40,229 nucleotides of DNA from NCBI GenBank assembly GCA_024542985.1, contig JAMXCX010000011.1, positions 1 to 40,229 on the forward strand, given 5' to 3'. Position numbers and translations under genes: made by a program. The DNA is from Candidatus Omnitrophota bacterium. GTDB lineage: Bacteria; Omnitrophota; Gorgyraeia; Duberdicusellales; 4484-171. Below are positions 1-7,887 of this stretch, one piece after another. Each line of letters opens with the position of its first letter. Position 1 is the first letter of the stretch. The notes under the pieces were generated by a model that was given only the letters and a program-made list of their open reading frames with translations, was not told the origin of the DNA and made no database searches.

Positions 1-45
1 CTTAATACTTAGGACTTAAAACTTATAAAGCCCATACCTAAGATG

Positions 46-74
46 TTGACTTTTATTGGCAAATATGCTATTTA
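46..74 (+). promoter_or_regulatory. Possible promoter of the GGDEF gene
   Basis: A -35-like TTGACT (46-51) is followed after 17 bases by TATTTA (69-74), which is preceded by TG to give an extended -10 context. The -10 match is poor (3 of 6), so this is tentative. Transcription from here would place the 129-161 hairpin in the leader of the diguanylate cyclase mRNA. Confidence 0.3.
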
Positions 75-128
75 ATTGATATAGCACTAAAGCCAATATT
101 CACTTTAAAGAGATAAGACGGTTGGTAA

Positions 129-161
129 ACCCCGTTAGAGAACTTCGTTCTCTAACGGGGT
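129..161. repeat. CCCCGTTAGAG palindromic repeat, copy A
   Basis: Perfect 14-base arms, ACCCCGTTAGAGAA and its reverse complement, flank a 5-base CTTCG centre. Related arms recur at 6918-6970 and 35717-35800, always between genes, so this is a dispersed REP- or MITE-like family. No T run follows the stem on either strand, so it is not a classical terminator. It lies 36 bases upstream of the GGDEF start codon. Confidence 0.85.
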
Positions 162-197
162 AAAAAAATAGAATCAGCCCTATTATTATAAACTAAC

Positions 198-1349
198 ATG
201 GAAAATGAAATCAAAAGATTGAAAATAGAATTAGAAAAGTCTCGTTTCCAATTATACGTCTTCTATGAACTCACCAAAGCAATGCGGACTACTCTTAGGC
301 TTGAAGAAATAATCTACATAATATTAACCGGACTAACTGCTCGTCAAGGTCTCGGCTTTAATCGGGCTGTAATTTTCTTCATTGATGAAGAAGCAAAAAA
401 AATAAACGGCTTCATGGGAATGGGCTCAATGGATTCAAAAGAAGCTGATGAGATATGGCAGCATATTGAAGATGAGGAAAAAGACCTTTACGATTTAATA
501 GTTAATTATAATCGCTTAAAAGAAGACGGAACTAAACCGAAATTCATGAAACTCATCCAGTCGCTCAGCTTTCCTCTCAATAAAAAGAGCGGTATATTAT
601 TCGAAAATCTATACCAAAAAGGCACTAAGTATATAAAGATAAAAAAAATAACTAAATTAATTGGCGATCCTATAGTAAAAAAGCTGGAGCTGGAAGAATT
701 TTTAATCTGCTCATTATGGATAAACGAAAAACCTACTGGAATAATTATCGTTGATAATAATATAACTAAAAAACTGATAGAAGATGAGGATATAAAATTT
801 TTTAATATGTTTATCGAACAAGCCTCGGGTGCTATAAAAAACTCTCAAAATTTTGAACGCACGCTTACAAAAATGCATACTGACTCTTTAACTTCTCTCT
901 GGAATTATGGATATTTTCAGTACAAATTAGATGAAGAAATTAAAAAGGCTCAATCCCTTGATTCTCATCTGTCAGTACTAATGATCGATCTTGACGATTT
1001 TAAAAAATTTAATGACACTAACGGCCATCTCCAAGGCGATGATGCCCTCCAGCGGATAAGCCTTGCTCTTCGGGAGAACTGCCGAAAAATAGACATTTTG
1101 TGCCGTTACGGAGGAGAAGAATTTGCCCTTATCCTGCCTGCTAACAATAAAAAGGAAGCTGGGAGGCTAGCTGAAAGAATCAGAAAATCTATTGAGCAAA
1201 AGAATATTTTAAACAATAAATTTACAGTAAGTATCGGTCTTTCCACCTACCCCCAAGATGCTCAAGATAAAATAAATCTGATAAGAAAAGCCGATGAAGC
1301 TTTATACGAGGCAAAACGAAAAGGAAAAAATAAAGTAATTCCCGCCTAA
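198..1349 (+). CDS. GAF-GGDEF diguanylate cyclase
   Basis: Predicted to make the second messenger cyclic di-GMP from two GTP. Residues about 1-20 look like a short coiled helix, about 25-215 resemble a GAF-type sensor domain, and 225-383 are a GGDEF domain. The active-site motif is GGEEF at residues 305-309, an accepted catalytic variant. An RxxD inhibitory site, R296 to D299, sits exactly five residues before it, so product feedback inhibition is expected. No membrane segment or signal peptide is visible, so the protein should be cytosolic and sense a soluble ligand through the GAF domain. It stands alone on the plus strand, converging with smc. No strong ribosome binding site precedes the ATG, but the start fits the domain layout. 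Confidence 0.9.
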   Translation: MENEIKRLKIELEKSRFQLYVFYELTKAMRTTLRLEEIIYIILTGLTARQGLGFNRAVIFFIDEEAKKINGFMGMGSMDSKEADEIWQHIEDEEKDLYDLIVNYNRLKEDGTKPKFMKLIQSLSFPLNKKSGILFENLYQKGTKYIKIKKITKLIGDPIVKKLELEEFLICSLWINEKPTGIIIVDNNITKKLIEDEDIKFFNMFIEQASGAIKNSQNFERTLTKMHTDSLTSLWNYGYFQYKLDEEIKKAQSLDSHLSVLMIDLDDFKKFNDTNGHLQGDDALQRISLALRENCRKIDILCRYGGEEFALILPANNKKEAGRLAERIRKSIEQKNILNNKFTVSIGLSTYPQDAQDKINLIRKADEALYEAKRKGKNKVIPA

Positions 1350-1476
1350 AAATAGTTTTTCTCTATTTCGAGATCTCTCTTAAATCACTGCTGTCGGCAA
1401 AGTAAGCATAGCCCTTAGAAAATAAAAAAAACTCAAGAACTTATAATAAAATGGTTCGATACTTCTGGAGAGCTAG

Positions 1477-4400
1477 TTAGCGGGCAGCAGCTACTTCTTC
1501 TTCGGCAAACTTAACAGAGACTAGTTTTGATATCCCTTTCTCCTGCATAGTAATGCCATACAAACAAGAAGCATTGCTCATGGTTTTTTTGTTGTGGGTA
1601 ATTATGATAAATTGTGTCGAGGCAGAAAATTGTCTTAGAAGATGGTTGAATCTATCTACATTTGCTTCATCTAAAGGTGCATCAATTTCATCAAGAACAC
1701 ATAAAGGAGAAGGTTTTACGGTGAAAATAGCAAAAATCAAAGCTATAGCGGTCAGGGCTTTTTCTCCGCCTGATAAAAGAGAAACATTTTGCAGCTTTTT
1801 ACCCGGCGGCTGAACTTCAATCTCTACGCCTGACTCTAAAACATTATCTGGATCCACAAGCACCAGGTTCGCCTTTCCTCCGTTAAATAAAAACCTGAAG
1901 TTTTTCTTAAACTCCCCTTCAATTTTAGTAAAAGTTTCTAAAAATATATCTTTGGAAGTGCGGTTAATTTTACTAATTGCCTTTTTTAAATTTTCCTTCG
2001 AAGTTATTAGGTCTTGCTTCTGAGTATCTAGGAAATTCTCGCGTTTTCTAAGCTCTTCAAACTCTTCAATTGCAACTAGGTTAACCTCTCCCAAAGATTT
2101 TACTTTTCCTTGCAAACTAATCTTTTCCTGCAACAATATCTGCCTGTCTTTACTGGAGCTGTCCGCAAAGGAAACATCACTTCCAATATTATAAACCTGG
2201 CGTAGATAATCTTTAATTTTTTGTTTTTCGTATTCTACGCTTTGAATTTGCAGTTCTTTATTATGGGCTGAGTCCTTTACCTCTTGTATCTCCTTCTCGA
2301 AAGAAGCTATAAGTTCTCTCAACTCGTCACTTCTTGTATTTAATGTTGCTTCTTCCTCCTCCAAGCCTTTCTTTCTCAAGGTACATTCTTCAATCTTAAT
2401 TTTATCATCCTTGATTTTATCCTCTAACCGTTTAAGCTGCTCATTAAAGGATTTAATACGCGATATGCTTTCCTCTTCCTCTTTCTCTATTTGCTCTAAA
2501 TTATTTACAATATTATTAATTTCATCTTTAAAAAATGTTATTTTAGAACTTAAAGATTCCTTTTCCTTATGTGAAGATTGTATCTGGGATAAATTGCGCA
2601 TTATCTCAATATCCATCTCTTTTGTATTTTCTGAACCGTTAGAGATAATTTCCTGAACCTCTAATAAGCTTTCATTGGCCTTATCTAATTTATCTTCACA
2701 AACAGATAGCTCTCCTTTTATCTGGCCCTGCTTAAACTGACAATCATCCATATCTTCAAGGGTGATTTTTTCTTCATCGGCCAAGAGTTCAAATTCTTCT
2801 TCAAACCTCTGGGCTTCCCGCCTGAGATTATTTTTCTGCTGCGTCTTCTCTTGTAATTGGCTCCTTGCTTTCTGTAATTGTTCATTCTCAACAGAAATGT
2901 TTTCGACCAGTTTATTTTTTCTCCCCTCTAGGTCTTGCTGTCCTGATTTTAAGTTTCTTATCTCTATTTGGACTGAAGCCATCTTTTCCTCTAATTGCTT
3001 CTCCTCAAAAGAAACTACCTTAACCTCTATTTGAGCCCGGTAAGAGTCACCCTCCTTTTTAAACTCTACATCTTGTAAAGAGGCAACCAGCTTATTGATA
3101 CCTTTAGGTTCCTCATCAAAAATAACAGTAATTTTTTTCTTTACTGAAAATGTTTCGTATTTTATACGTAAATCTTTCAAGAACTCATAAGTAGCGTTTA
3201 GCTCTAACAGTTCTTTTTCTTTGTCAATTAATTTTGCTTTAAGGCTCTCAATAGAAGAGCTCAGTTCCTTTTCGTTATTAACCAAATTATCTCTTCTGTC
3301 TTCTAGAGCCTCTAATGAATTTTCAGCTTTGGCAAATTCCTGCTCGGCTCTTTGAATGCTTTCTTTGTTTTCTTGGAGTAAAGCTTGAAGTTTACTTTTA
3401 TCCAAAAGCAATCTTTTTTTGCGGTTGGACAAAGAAGATAATTTTGTTTGAAGCTCTATAAAAGTATTGCGAAACTGGACCTTTCTACCTTCTAAATCTA
3501 ATATGGTTGTTTTTTCTCTGGTAGTGCCTTTTTTTGCTTTCTCAATCCTTGCCTTGAGACTTTCTTTATCCAATTCTATTTTTTTGAGAACTTCCTCGAT
3601 GTTTTTAACGCTATTGGCGATAGCGGCCAAGCGTTCGGTTTCTTCTTTATTGCGTAGCTGCTGAAGCTTTAGCCTCTCCTCTAAATTCTTCTTTGTAAGT
3701 TCTAAATTGGAATTTCTCTGCTGGATTTCATTTATTCTCTGCCGACCTATGGCAATGTGGCTATCTGAACTTTCAATCTGAGCCCGCAAGGAGACAATAG
3801 CCGTAGCGGCCCGCTCTAGGCTAGCCCTTAATAGCTTTAGCTGGCTGTTTGATTCTTCCCACTGGGAATTAACTTCTTTAAGCCGGCTATTTTTTTGAGC
3901 TTCTTTTTCTTTAAAAATGTTTAGCTCTTCAAGTATTTTCTTATTTTTATCCCGAAGTTCAACAAACTGTAAAGCTGCTATATCCTTTTCTACCTCTATA
4001 AGCTCCTTCTGGACTTTCTTATACCTTTTAGCCTTTGCTGCTTGCCTTTCCAAATACCGAATTTGCCTTCTAAGTTCAGATAATATATCTTCCAGCCGCA
4101 ACAAATTTTCGTCTGTATCCTGCAGCCTTCTTAAAGCTTCTTTTTTTCTTTCCTTATATTTAACTATTCCGCTTGCTTCATCGAAAATTAGACGCTTATC
4201 CTCTGGTTTATAACTTAAAAATATCTCTATTTTCCCCTGCTCAACAAACGAATAAGTAGACTCACCTACTCCGGTCCCCATAAATAATTCCTGAATATCC
4301 TTTAGCCTTACTATATTCTTGTTAAGAAAATACTGGCTTTCGCCTGAACGATAAAGGCGCCGGCAAATAGATACTTCTTTATAATCTATAGGCAAATATC

Positions 4401-4665
4401 TATCTTCATTGCAAAAAGTTAAAATAACTTCAGCGTAATTTAGAGGCGGGTAATTTTGAGTACCGCTAAAAATAACATCTTCCATCTTAGAGCCGCGCAA
4501 AGACTTAGGACTTTGTTCACCTAAAGCCCATTTAATCCCATCAAAGATATTTGATTTCCCGCACCCGTTTGGACCGACAACTACTGTTACTCCGGTTCCA
4601 AAACTAAGAGAAGTTTTCTCCGGGAAGGATTTAAAACCGAGTATGTTTACTTCTTTTAAGTGCAT
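1477..4665 (-). CDS. smc: SMC chromosome-segregation ATPase with reduced hinge
   Basis: Structural maintenance of chromosomes ATPase, expected to act in chromosome condensation and segregation. The Walker A motif GPNGCGKS is at residues 31-38, the ABC signature LSGGEKAL at 964-971 and Walker B ending in D992-E993. Between them are two long Glu/Lys-rich coiled coils (about 170-490 and 560-880). At 1062 residues it is shorter than the usual 1150-1200. The loss falls in the middle: residues about 495-560 replace the usual roughly 150-residue hinge, and none of its Gly-rich motifs are recognisable. RecN and SbcC are ruled out by the SMC-type head motifs. No scpA or scpB is in the window. It is the last gene of the pckG-to-smc run. 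Confidence 0.93.
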   Translation of the reverse strand: MHLKEVNILGFKSFPEKTSLSFGTGVTVVVGPNGCGKSNIFDGIKWALGEQSPKSLRGSKMEDVIFSGTQNYPPLNYAEVILTFCNEDRYLPIDYKEVSICRRLYRSGESQYFLNKNIVRLKDIQELFMGTGVGESTYSFVEQGKIEIFLSYKPEDKRLIFDEASGIVKYKERKKEALRRLQDTDENLLRLEDILSELRRQIRYLERQAAKAKRYKKVQKELIEVEKDIAALQFVELRDKNKKILEELNIFKEKEAQKNSRLKEVNSQWEESNSQLKLLRASLERAATAIVSLRAQIESSDSHIAIGRQRINEIQQRNSNLELTKKNLEERLKLQQLRNKEETERLAAIANSVKNIEEVLKKIELDKESLKARIEKAKKGTTREKTTILDLEGRKVQFRNTFIELQTKLSSLSNRKKRLLLDKSKLQALLQENKESIQRAEQEFAKAENSLEALEDRRDNLVNNEKELSSSIESLKAKLIDKEKELLELNATYEFLKDLRIKYETFSVKKKITVIFDEEPKGINKLVASLQDVEFKKEGDSYRAQIEVKVVSFEEKQLEEKMASVQIEIRNLKSGQQDLEGRKNKLVENISVENEQLQKARSQLQEKTQQKNNLRREAQRFEEEFELLADEEKITLEDMDDCQFKQGQIKGELSVCEDKLDKANESLLEVQEIISNGSENTKEMDIEIMRNLSQIQSSHKEKESLSSKITFFKDEINNIVNNLEQIEKEEEESISRIKSFNEQLKRLEDKIKDDKIKIEECTLRKKGLEEEEATLNTRSDELRELIASFEKEIQEVKDSAHNKELQIQSVEYEKQKIKDYLRQVYNIGSDVSFADSSSKDRQILLQEKISLQGKVKSLGEVNLVAIEEFEELRKRENFLDTQKQDLITSKENLKKAISKINRTSKDIFLETFTKIEGEFKKNFRFLFNGGKANLVLVDPDNVLESGVEIEVQPPGKKLQNVSLLSGGEKALTAIALIFAIFTVKPSPLCVLDEIDAPLDEANVDRFNHLLRQFSASTQFIIITHNKKTMSNASCLYGITMQEKGISKLVSVKFAEEEVAAAR

Positions 4666-4770
4666 ATTAAAAAATTAATGAAGTGTAAATAAATTATTTA
4701 TCTTTATTTTACCATAAAAACTCCCCAGCGCAAAATTTCAAACCGAAAAATTACGTTCCGAAGTTAAGTG

Positions 4771-5985
4771 CTAATCTTTGTTAGCTAACTCCTTGGGGGA
4801 TTCTTTTAACTTTTTAGTTAAAAGAGGTATTACTTTAAACAAATCACCGACAATACCGTAATTGGCAACTTTAAATATGGGGGCATCCGCGTCTTTGTTT
4901 ATAGCAATAATTATCTTTGATGATTGCATACCTACTAAATGCTGAATCTGGCCTGATATACCACAGGCAATGTATATCTTTGGACAAACAGTCATTCCGG
5001 TTTGGCCTACTTGGTGCGAATAAGGAATCCAGCCTGCGTCTACGCAAGCCCGTGATGAACCCACGGCCGCTCCTATACTTTCAGCTAACTCTTCGATTAA
5101 TTTAAAATTTCCTGCCTCACCCAAGCCTCTTCCTCCCGATACAATTATATCCGCCTCGGCTAAATTTACTGTAGAAATAGCCTCTTTAACAAAATCTAAA
5201 AATTTTATACGCTTATCCTGATTATTAACATCAAAACTTTCTTTTATTATCTCGCCCTTCCTTGAAGGATCATTATCTGATTCCGGCATCACTTTATGCC
5301 TAACCGTAGCCATTTGCGGCCTAAAATTAGGGCATATAATTTGAGCCATAATATTTCCGCCGAAAGCCGGCCGGGTTTGGATTAAAATCTTTTTTTCCTT
5401 ATCTATATCTAAACCGGTGCAATCAGCGGTTAAACCGGCATAAATACTCACTGCTATCCTGGAAACCAAGCTTCTTCCGGTAGTGGTTGCGCCGGCTAAA
5501 ATAACCTCTGGTTTGTATTTGCCGATGAGCCCGGCAATTGCGCTTGTATAATTTTCGGAAATATAATGTTGTAAAGCTTGTGAATCAATTACAAAAACTT
5601 TATCTGCCCCCCTATGGATTAACTCTCCAGCTTTGTCAGTGATTCCATAGCCCAAAAGAATAGCACCTACATAAGTATTAAGATCTTTGGCTAATTCTCT
5701 GGCCTTGGCCAAAAGCTCAAAAACAACTGATGAGATAACACCGTTTCTTTGCTCGACAAAAACCCAGACTCCTTTATAAGCTGATATATCATCTTTTACA
5801 ATAGTCTGACGTACAATTTCTATAGCCTGAAACTTACAGCTATCTATACAGGCTCCGCAAAGAGTACAGGCATCCAGGTCAATTATAGCCTTTTTATCTT
5901 CCAGTGTTATTGCCTGCGTTGGACAAACTTTAAGACATAAACCGCAGCCAACACACTTATCTAAAATTACTTTTATACCACTCAT
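4771..5985 (-). CDS. etfA: Electron transfer flavoprotein alpha subunit with N-terminal ferredoxin
   Basis: FAD-binding alpha subunit of an electron transfer flavoprotein. Residues 1-55 are a two-cluster ferredoxin with ligands C11, C14, C17, C21 and C40, C43, C46, C50. The ETF alpha body follows, and the C-terminal FAD domain carries the hallmark stretch GSSRACVDAGW and a GQTGMTV segment. Ferredoxin-fused EtfA is known from anaerobes in which ETF couples to lactate or acyl-CoA dehydrogenases, some by flavin-based electron bifurcation. Here etfB lies 83 bases upstream, but no dehydrogenase partner is in the window, so the physiological donor is unknown. The start codon is ATG with a weak ribosome site. 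Confidence 0.93.
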   Translation of the reverse strand: MSGIKVILDKCVGCGLCLKVCPTQAITLEDKKAIIDLDACTLCGACIDSCKFQAIEIVRQTIVKDDISAYKGVWVFVEQRNGVISSVVFELLAKARELAKDLNTYVGAILLGYGITDKAGELIHRGADKVFVIDSQALQHYISENYTSAIAGLIGKYKPEVILAGATTTGRSLVSRIAVSIYAGLTADCTGLDIDKEKKILIQTRPAFGGNIMAQIICPNFRPQMATVRHKVMPESDNDPSRKGEIIKESFDVNNQDKRIKFLDFVKEAISTVNLAEADIIVSGGRGLGEAGNFKLIEELAESIGAAVGSSRACVDAGWIPYSHQVGQTGMTVCPKIYIACGISGQIQHLVGMQSSKIIIAINKDADAPIFKVANYGIVGDLFKVIPLLTKKLKESPKELANKD

Positions 5986-5998
5986 GTTACTAATTATT

Positions 5999-6030
5999 TG
6001 TAACGGACAGGGCTAAGCCCTGTCCCTACA
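5999..6030. repeat. Near-perfect palindrome between etfB and etfA
   Basis: Ten-base arms GGACAGGGCT (6005-6014) and AGCCCTGTCC (6016-6025) surround a single A. Looser outer pairing extends from 5999 to 6030 (TGTAAC against CTACA). It is GC-rich in an AT-rich gap and unlike the CCCCGTTAGAG family. It may be an intergenic repeat or an mRNA processing hairpin in the etfBA transcript. There is no T run. Confidence 0.7.
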
Positions 6031-6068
6031 TATTTATAATATTATTTATCGGGCAAATACATACCTGT

Positions 6069-6860
6069 CTACAAGATGTCCTTAATCTCCTCTACCAATT
6101 TGGTAGTGGCTTCTTCCGGATCGCCTTCAAATATTTTTCCACTCTCTTTCTGAGGAGGCGTAAATATCTTGACTACCTGAGTAGGCGAACCTTTGAGCCC
6201 GATTTTATCCTCGCTAATATTTAACTCTTTATTACTCCAGGTAGGAATTTCAACCTTCCGGGCTGCCATTTTTCCCCGTAAGGAAGGCAGGCGCGGCGTA
6301 TTTAGGTCCTTTACTACAGTAATAAGTGCCGGCAACTGCAGCTCCAGCAACTCATAACCTTCTTCCAAAAGCCTTTCTACAACCATTATTTGAGGACTAG
6401 TATCAAGGTGAATGGTATCTATCCGGCGCACGTAAGTAGCCTGCGGTAAATTAATATGAGTGGCTATCCCCGGGCCAACTTGGGCAGTATCTCCGTCTGA
6501 GGCTTGTTTGCCGCAAATTACCAGGTCAAAATCACCTATTTTCTTTATAGCCTCAGCCAAAATCAAGCTGGTAGCCCAGGTATCAGAACCGGCAAAAACT
6601 CTATCCGAAAGGTGAATTACTGAATCCACGCCTAAAGAGATGGCCTCTCTTAAAGCCTCTTGGGCTTGAGGAGGGCCCATTGTAATAGCTACGACTTCCC
6701 CTCCGAAACGCTCCTTTAAGAGCACGCCTTCTTCGATTGCGTACATATCAAAAGGGTTAATTATTGAAGCAACGCCGTCTCTTATTAAAGTATTAGTTTC
6801 AGGGTTAATTTTTACATCTGTTGTATCCGGAACTTGTTTTATGCAGACTAGTATTCTCAT
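6069..6860 (-). CDS. etfB: Electron transfer flavoprotein beta subunit
   Basis: Beta subunit that binds the second nucleotide of the ETF heterodimer. The 263-residue protein opens with MRILVCIKQVPDT and has the family segments NPFDMYAIEEG and GKQASDGDTAQVGP. The C-terminal recognition loop region contains PALITVVKDLNTPRLPSL. This form, with the SDGDTAQVGP segment, resembles the FixA and bifurcating ETF branches more than mitochondrial ETF, although I cannot place it without a tree. An AGAGG ribosome site lies a few bases before the ATG. It is transcribed ahead of etfA, and a palindrome occupies the gap between them. Confidence 0.93.
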   Translation of the reverse strand: MRILVCIKQVPDTTDVKINPETNTLIRDGVASIINPFDMYAIEEGVLLKERFGGEVVAITMGPPQAQEALREAISLGVDSVIHLSDRVFAGSDTWATSLILAEAIKKIGDFDLVICGKQASDGDTAQVGPGIATHINLPQATYVRRIDTIHLDTSPQIMVVERLLEEGYELLELQLPALITVVKDLNTPRLPSLRGKMAARKVEIPTWSNKELNISEDKIGLKGSPTQVVKIFTPPQKESGKIFEGDPEEATTKLVEEIKDIL

Positions 6861-6917
6861 TACCTATCCTCTATATTTTTAGCTTCTTTTAAATTTCTAG
6901 AATACTATGGATTATTT

Positions 6918-6970
6918 ACCCCCTTTAGAGAAAGCTACCGACGAAGCCGAGTTAAGTTCTCTAACGGAGT
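6918..6970. repeat. CCCCGTTAGAG palindromic repeat, copy B (degenerate)
   Basis: A left arm CCCCTTTAGAGAA and right arm TTCTCTAACGGAGT differ from copy A by about one base each and enclose 24 bases. The element sits in the 141-base gap between purC and etfB. No T run follows the stem. Confidence 0.7.
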
Positions 6971-7001
6971 TTACTTGTCAATAATATTGAAAAGAAACTG
7001 C

Positions 7002-7886
7002 TTATTCTGAGAAATCTTTACCGGTAAGCATCTTAAATACCTGCTCGTATTTAGATTGAGTTTTACTCACTATTTCATTCGGTAAGGCCGGAGCTGGCGG
7101 GGTTTTATCCCAATCTAAAGACTCAAGGTAATCACGAACAAATTGTTTATCAAAGCTAGCTTGCGGCCTCCCCGGTTGGAAATCAGCCTTAGGCCAAAAA
7201 CGTGAAGAGTCAGGGGTCAATATTTCATCAACTAAAGTAACCTCTCCCTTTGAAATTCCAAACTCAAACTTGGTATCAGCAATAATTATTCCTTTGGCTA
7301 GAGCATAATCGGCAGCTTTGGTATAGATATCAATACTTATATTCTTTAGTTTATCCGCTAAATCCTTGCCGATTGAATTCTTCATATAATCAAAACTCAC
7401 ATTCTCATCATGGCCGGACTCAGCTTTGGTAGCCGGGGTAAAAAGAGGTTCACTCAATTTTTGAGACTCTTTTATGCCCTCGGGCAAACTTATACTGCAC
7501 ACACTCTGTTTGGCTTTATACTCTTTCCAGCCGGAACCGGAAATATAACCTCTTACCACGCACTCAAAAGGAATAACCTCGCATTTTTCAGTAATCATAA
7601 ATCTATCCCTTAGCTCATATTCTGTTCCTTTTAATGACGCCGGCAAGTTTGCTAAATCAGCGCAAATAAGATGATTTTTTACAGAATCAGTAAAATAAGA
7701 AAACCAAAATAAGGAAATTTTAGTTAAAATTTTTCCTTTATCGGGAATAAGAGTAGGTAAAATAACATCAAAACAAGAGATTCTATCAGTAGCGACCATC
7801 AGGAGCTTATCACCTAAATCATAGACATCCCTTACTTTACCTTTTTTAAATAATTTTAACTGCTTTAGGTTGTTATTATTTGACAT
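7002..7886 (-). CDS. purC: SAICAR synthase (purine biosynthesis)
   Basis: Phosphoribosylaminoimidazole-succinocarboxamide synthase, which joins aspartate to CAIR with ATP hydrolysis. The N-terminal stretch KKGKVRDVYDLGDKLLMVATD and the segment DRISCFDVILPTLIPDKG are diagnostic. The later segments CVVRGYISGSGWKEY and DTKFEFG are conserved substrate and ATP site regions. The length of 294 residues is that of the longer, ADE1-like form. The ATG lies one base after the pckG stop codon, so the two are almost certainly co-transcribed and may be translationally coupled. No other purine gene is nearby. Confidence 0.95.
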   Translation of the reverse strand: MSNNNNLKQLKLFKKGKVRDVYDLGDKLLMVATDRISCFDVILPTLIPDKGKILTKISLFWFSYFTDSVKNHLICADLANLPASLKGTEYELRDRFMITEKCEVIPFECVVRGYISGSGWKEYKAKQSVCSISLPEGIKESQKLSEPLFTPATKAESGHDENVSFDYMKNSIGKDLADKLKNISIDIYTKAADYALAKGIIIADTKFEFGISKGEVTLVDEILTPDSSRFWPKADFQPGRPQASFDKQFVRDYLESLDWDKTPPAPALPNEIVSKTQSKYEQVFKMLTGKDFSE

Positions 7887-7887
7887 T

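Noticed and set aside
129-161. Strong hairpin as a rho-independent terminator
   Set aside because: No T run follows the stem on either strand, and the same arms recur elsewhere, so a dispersed repeat fits better.
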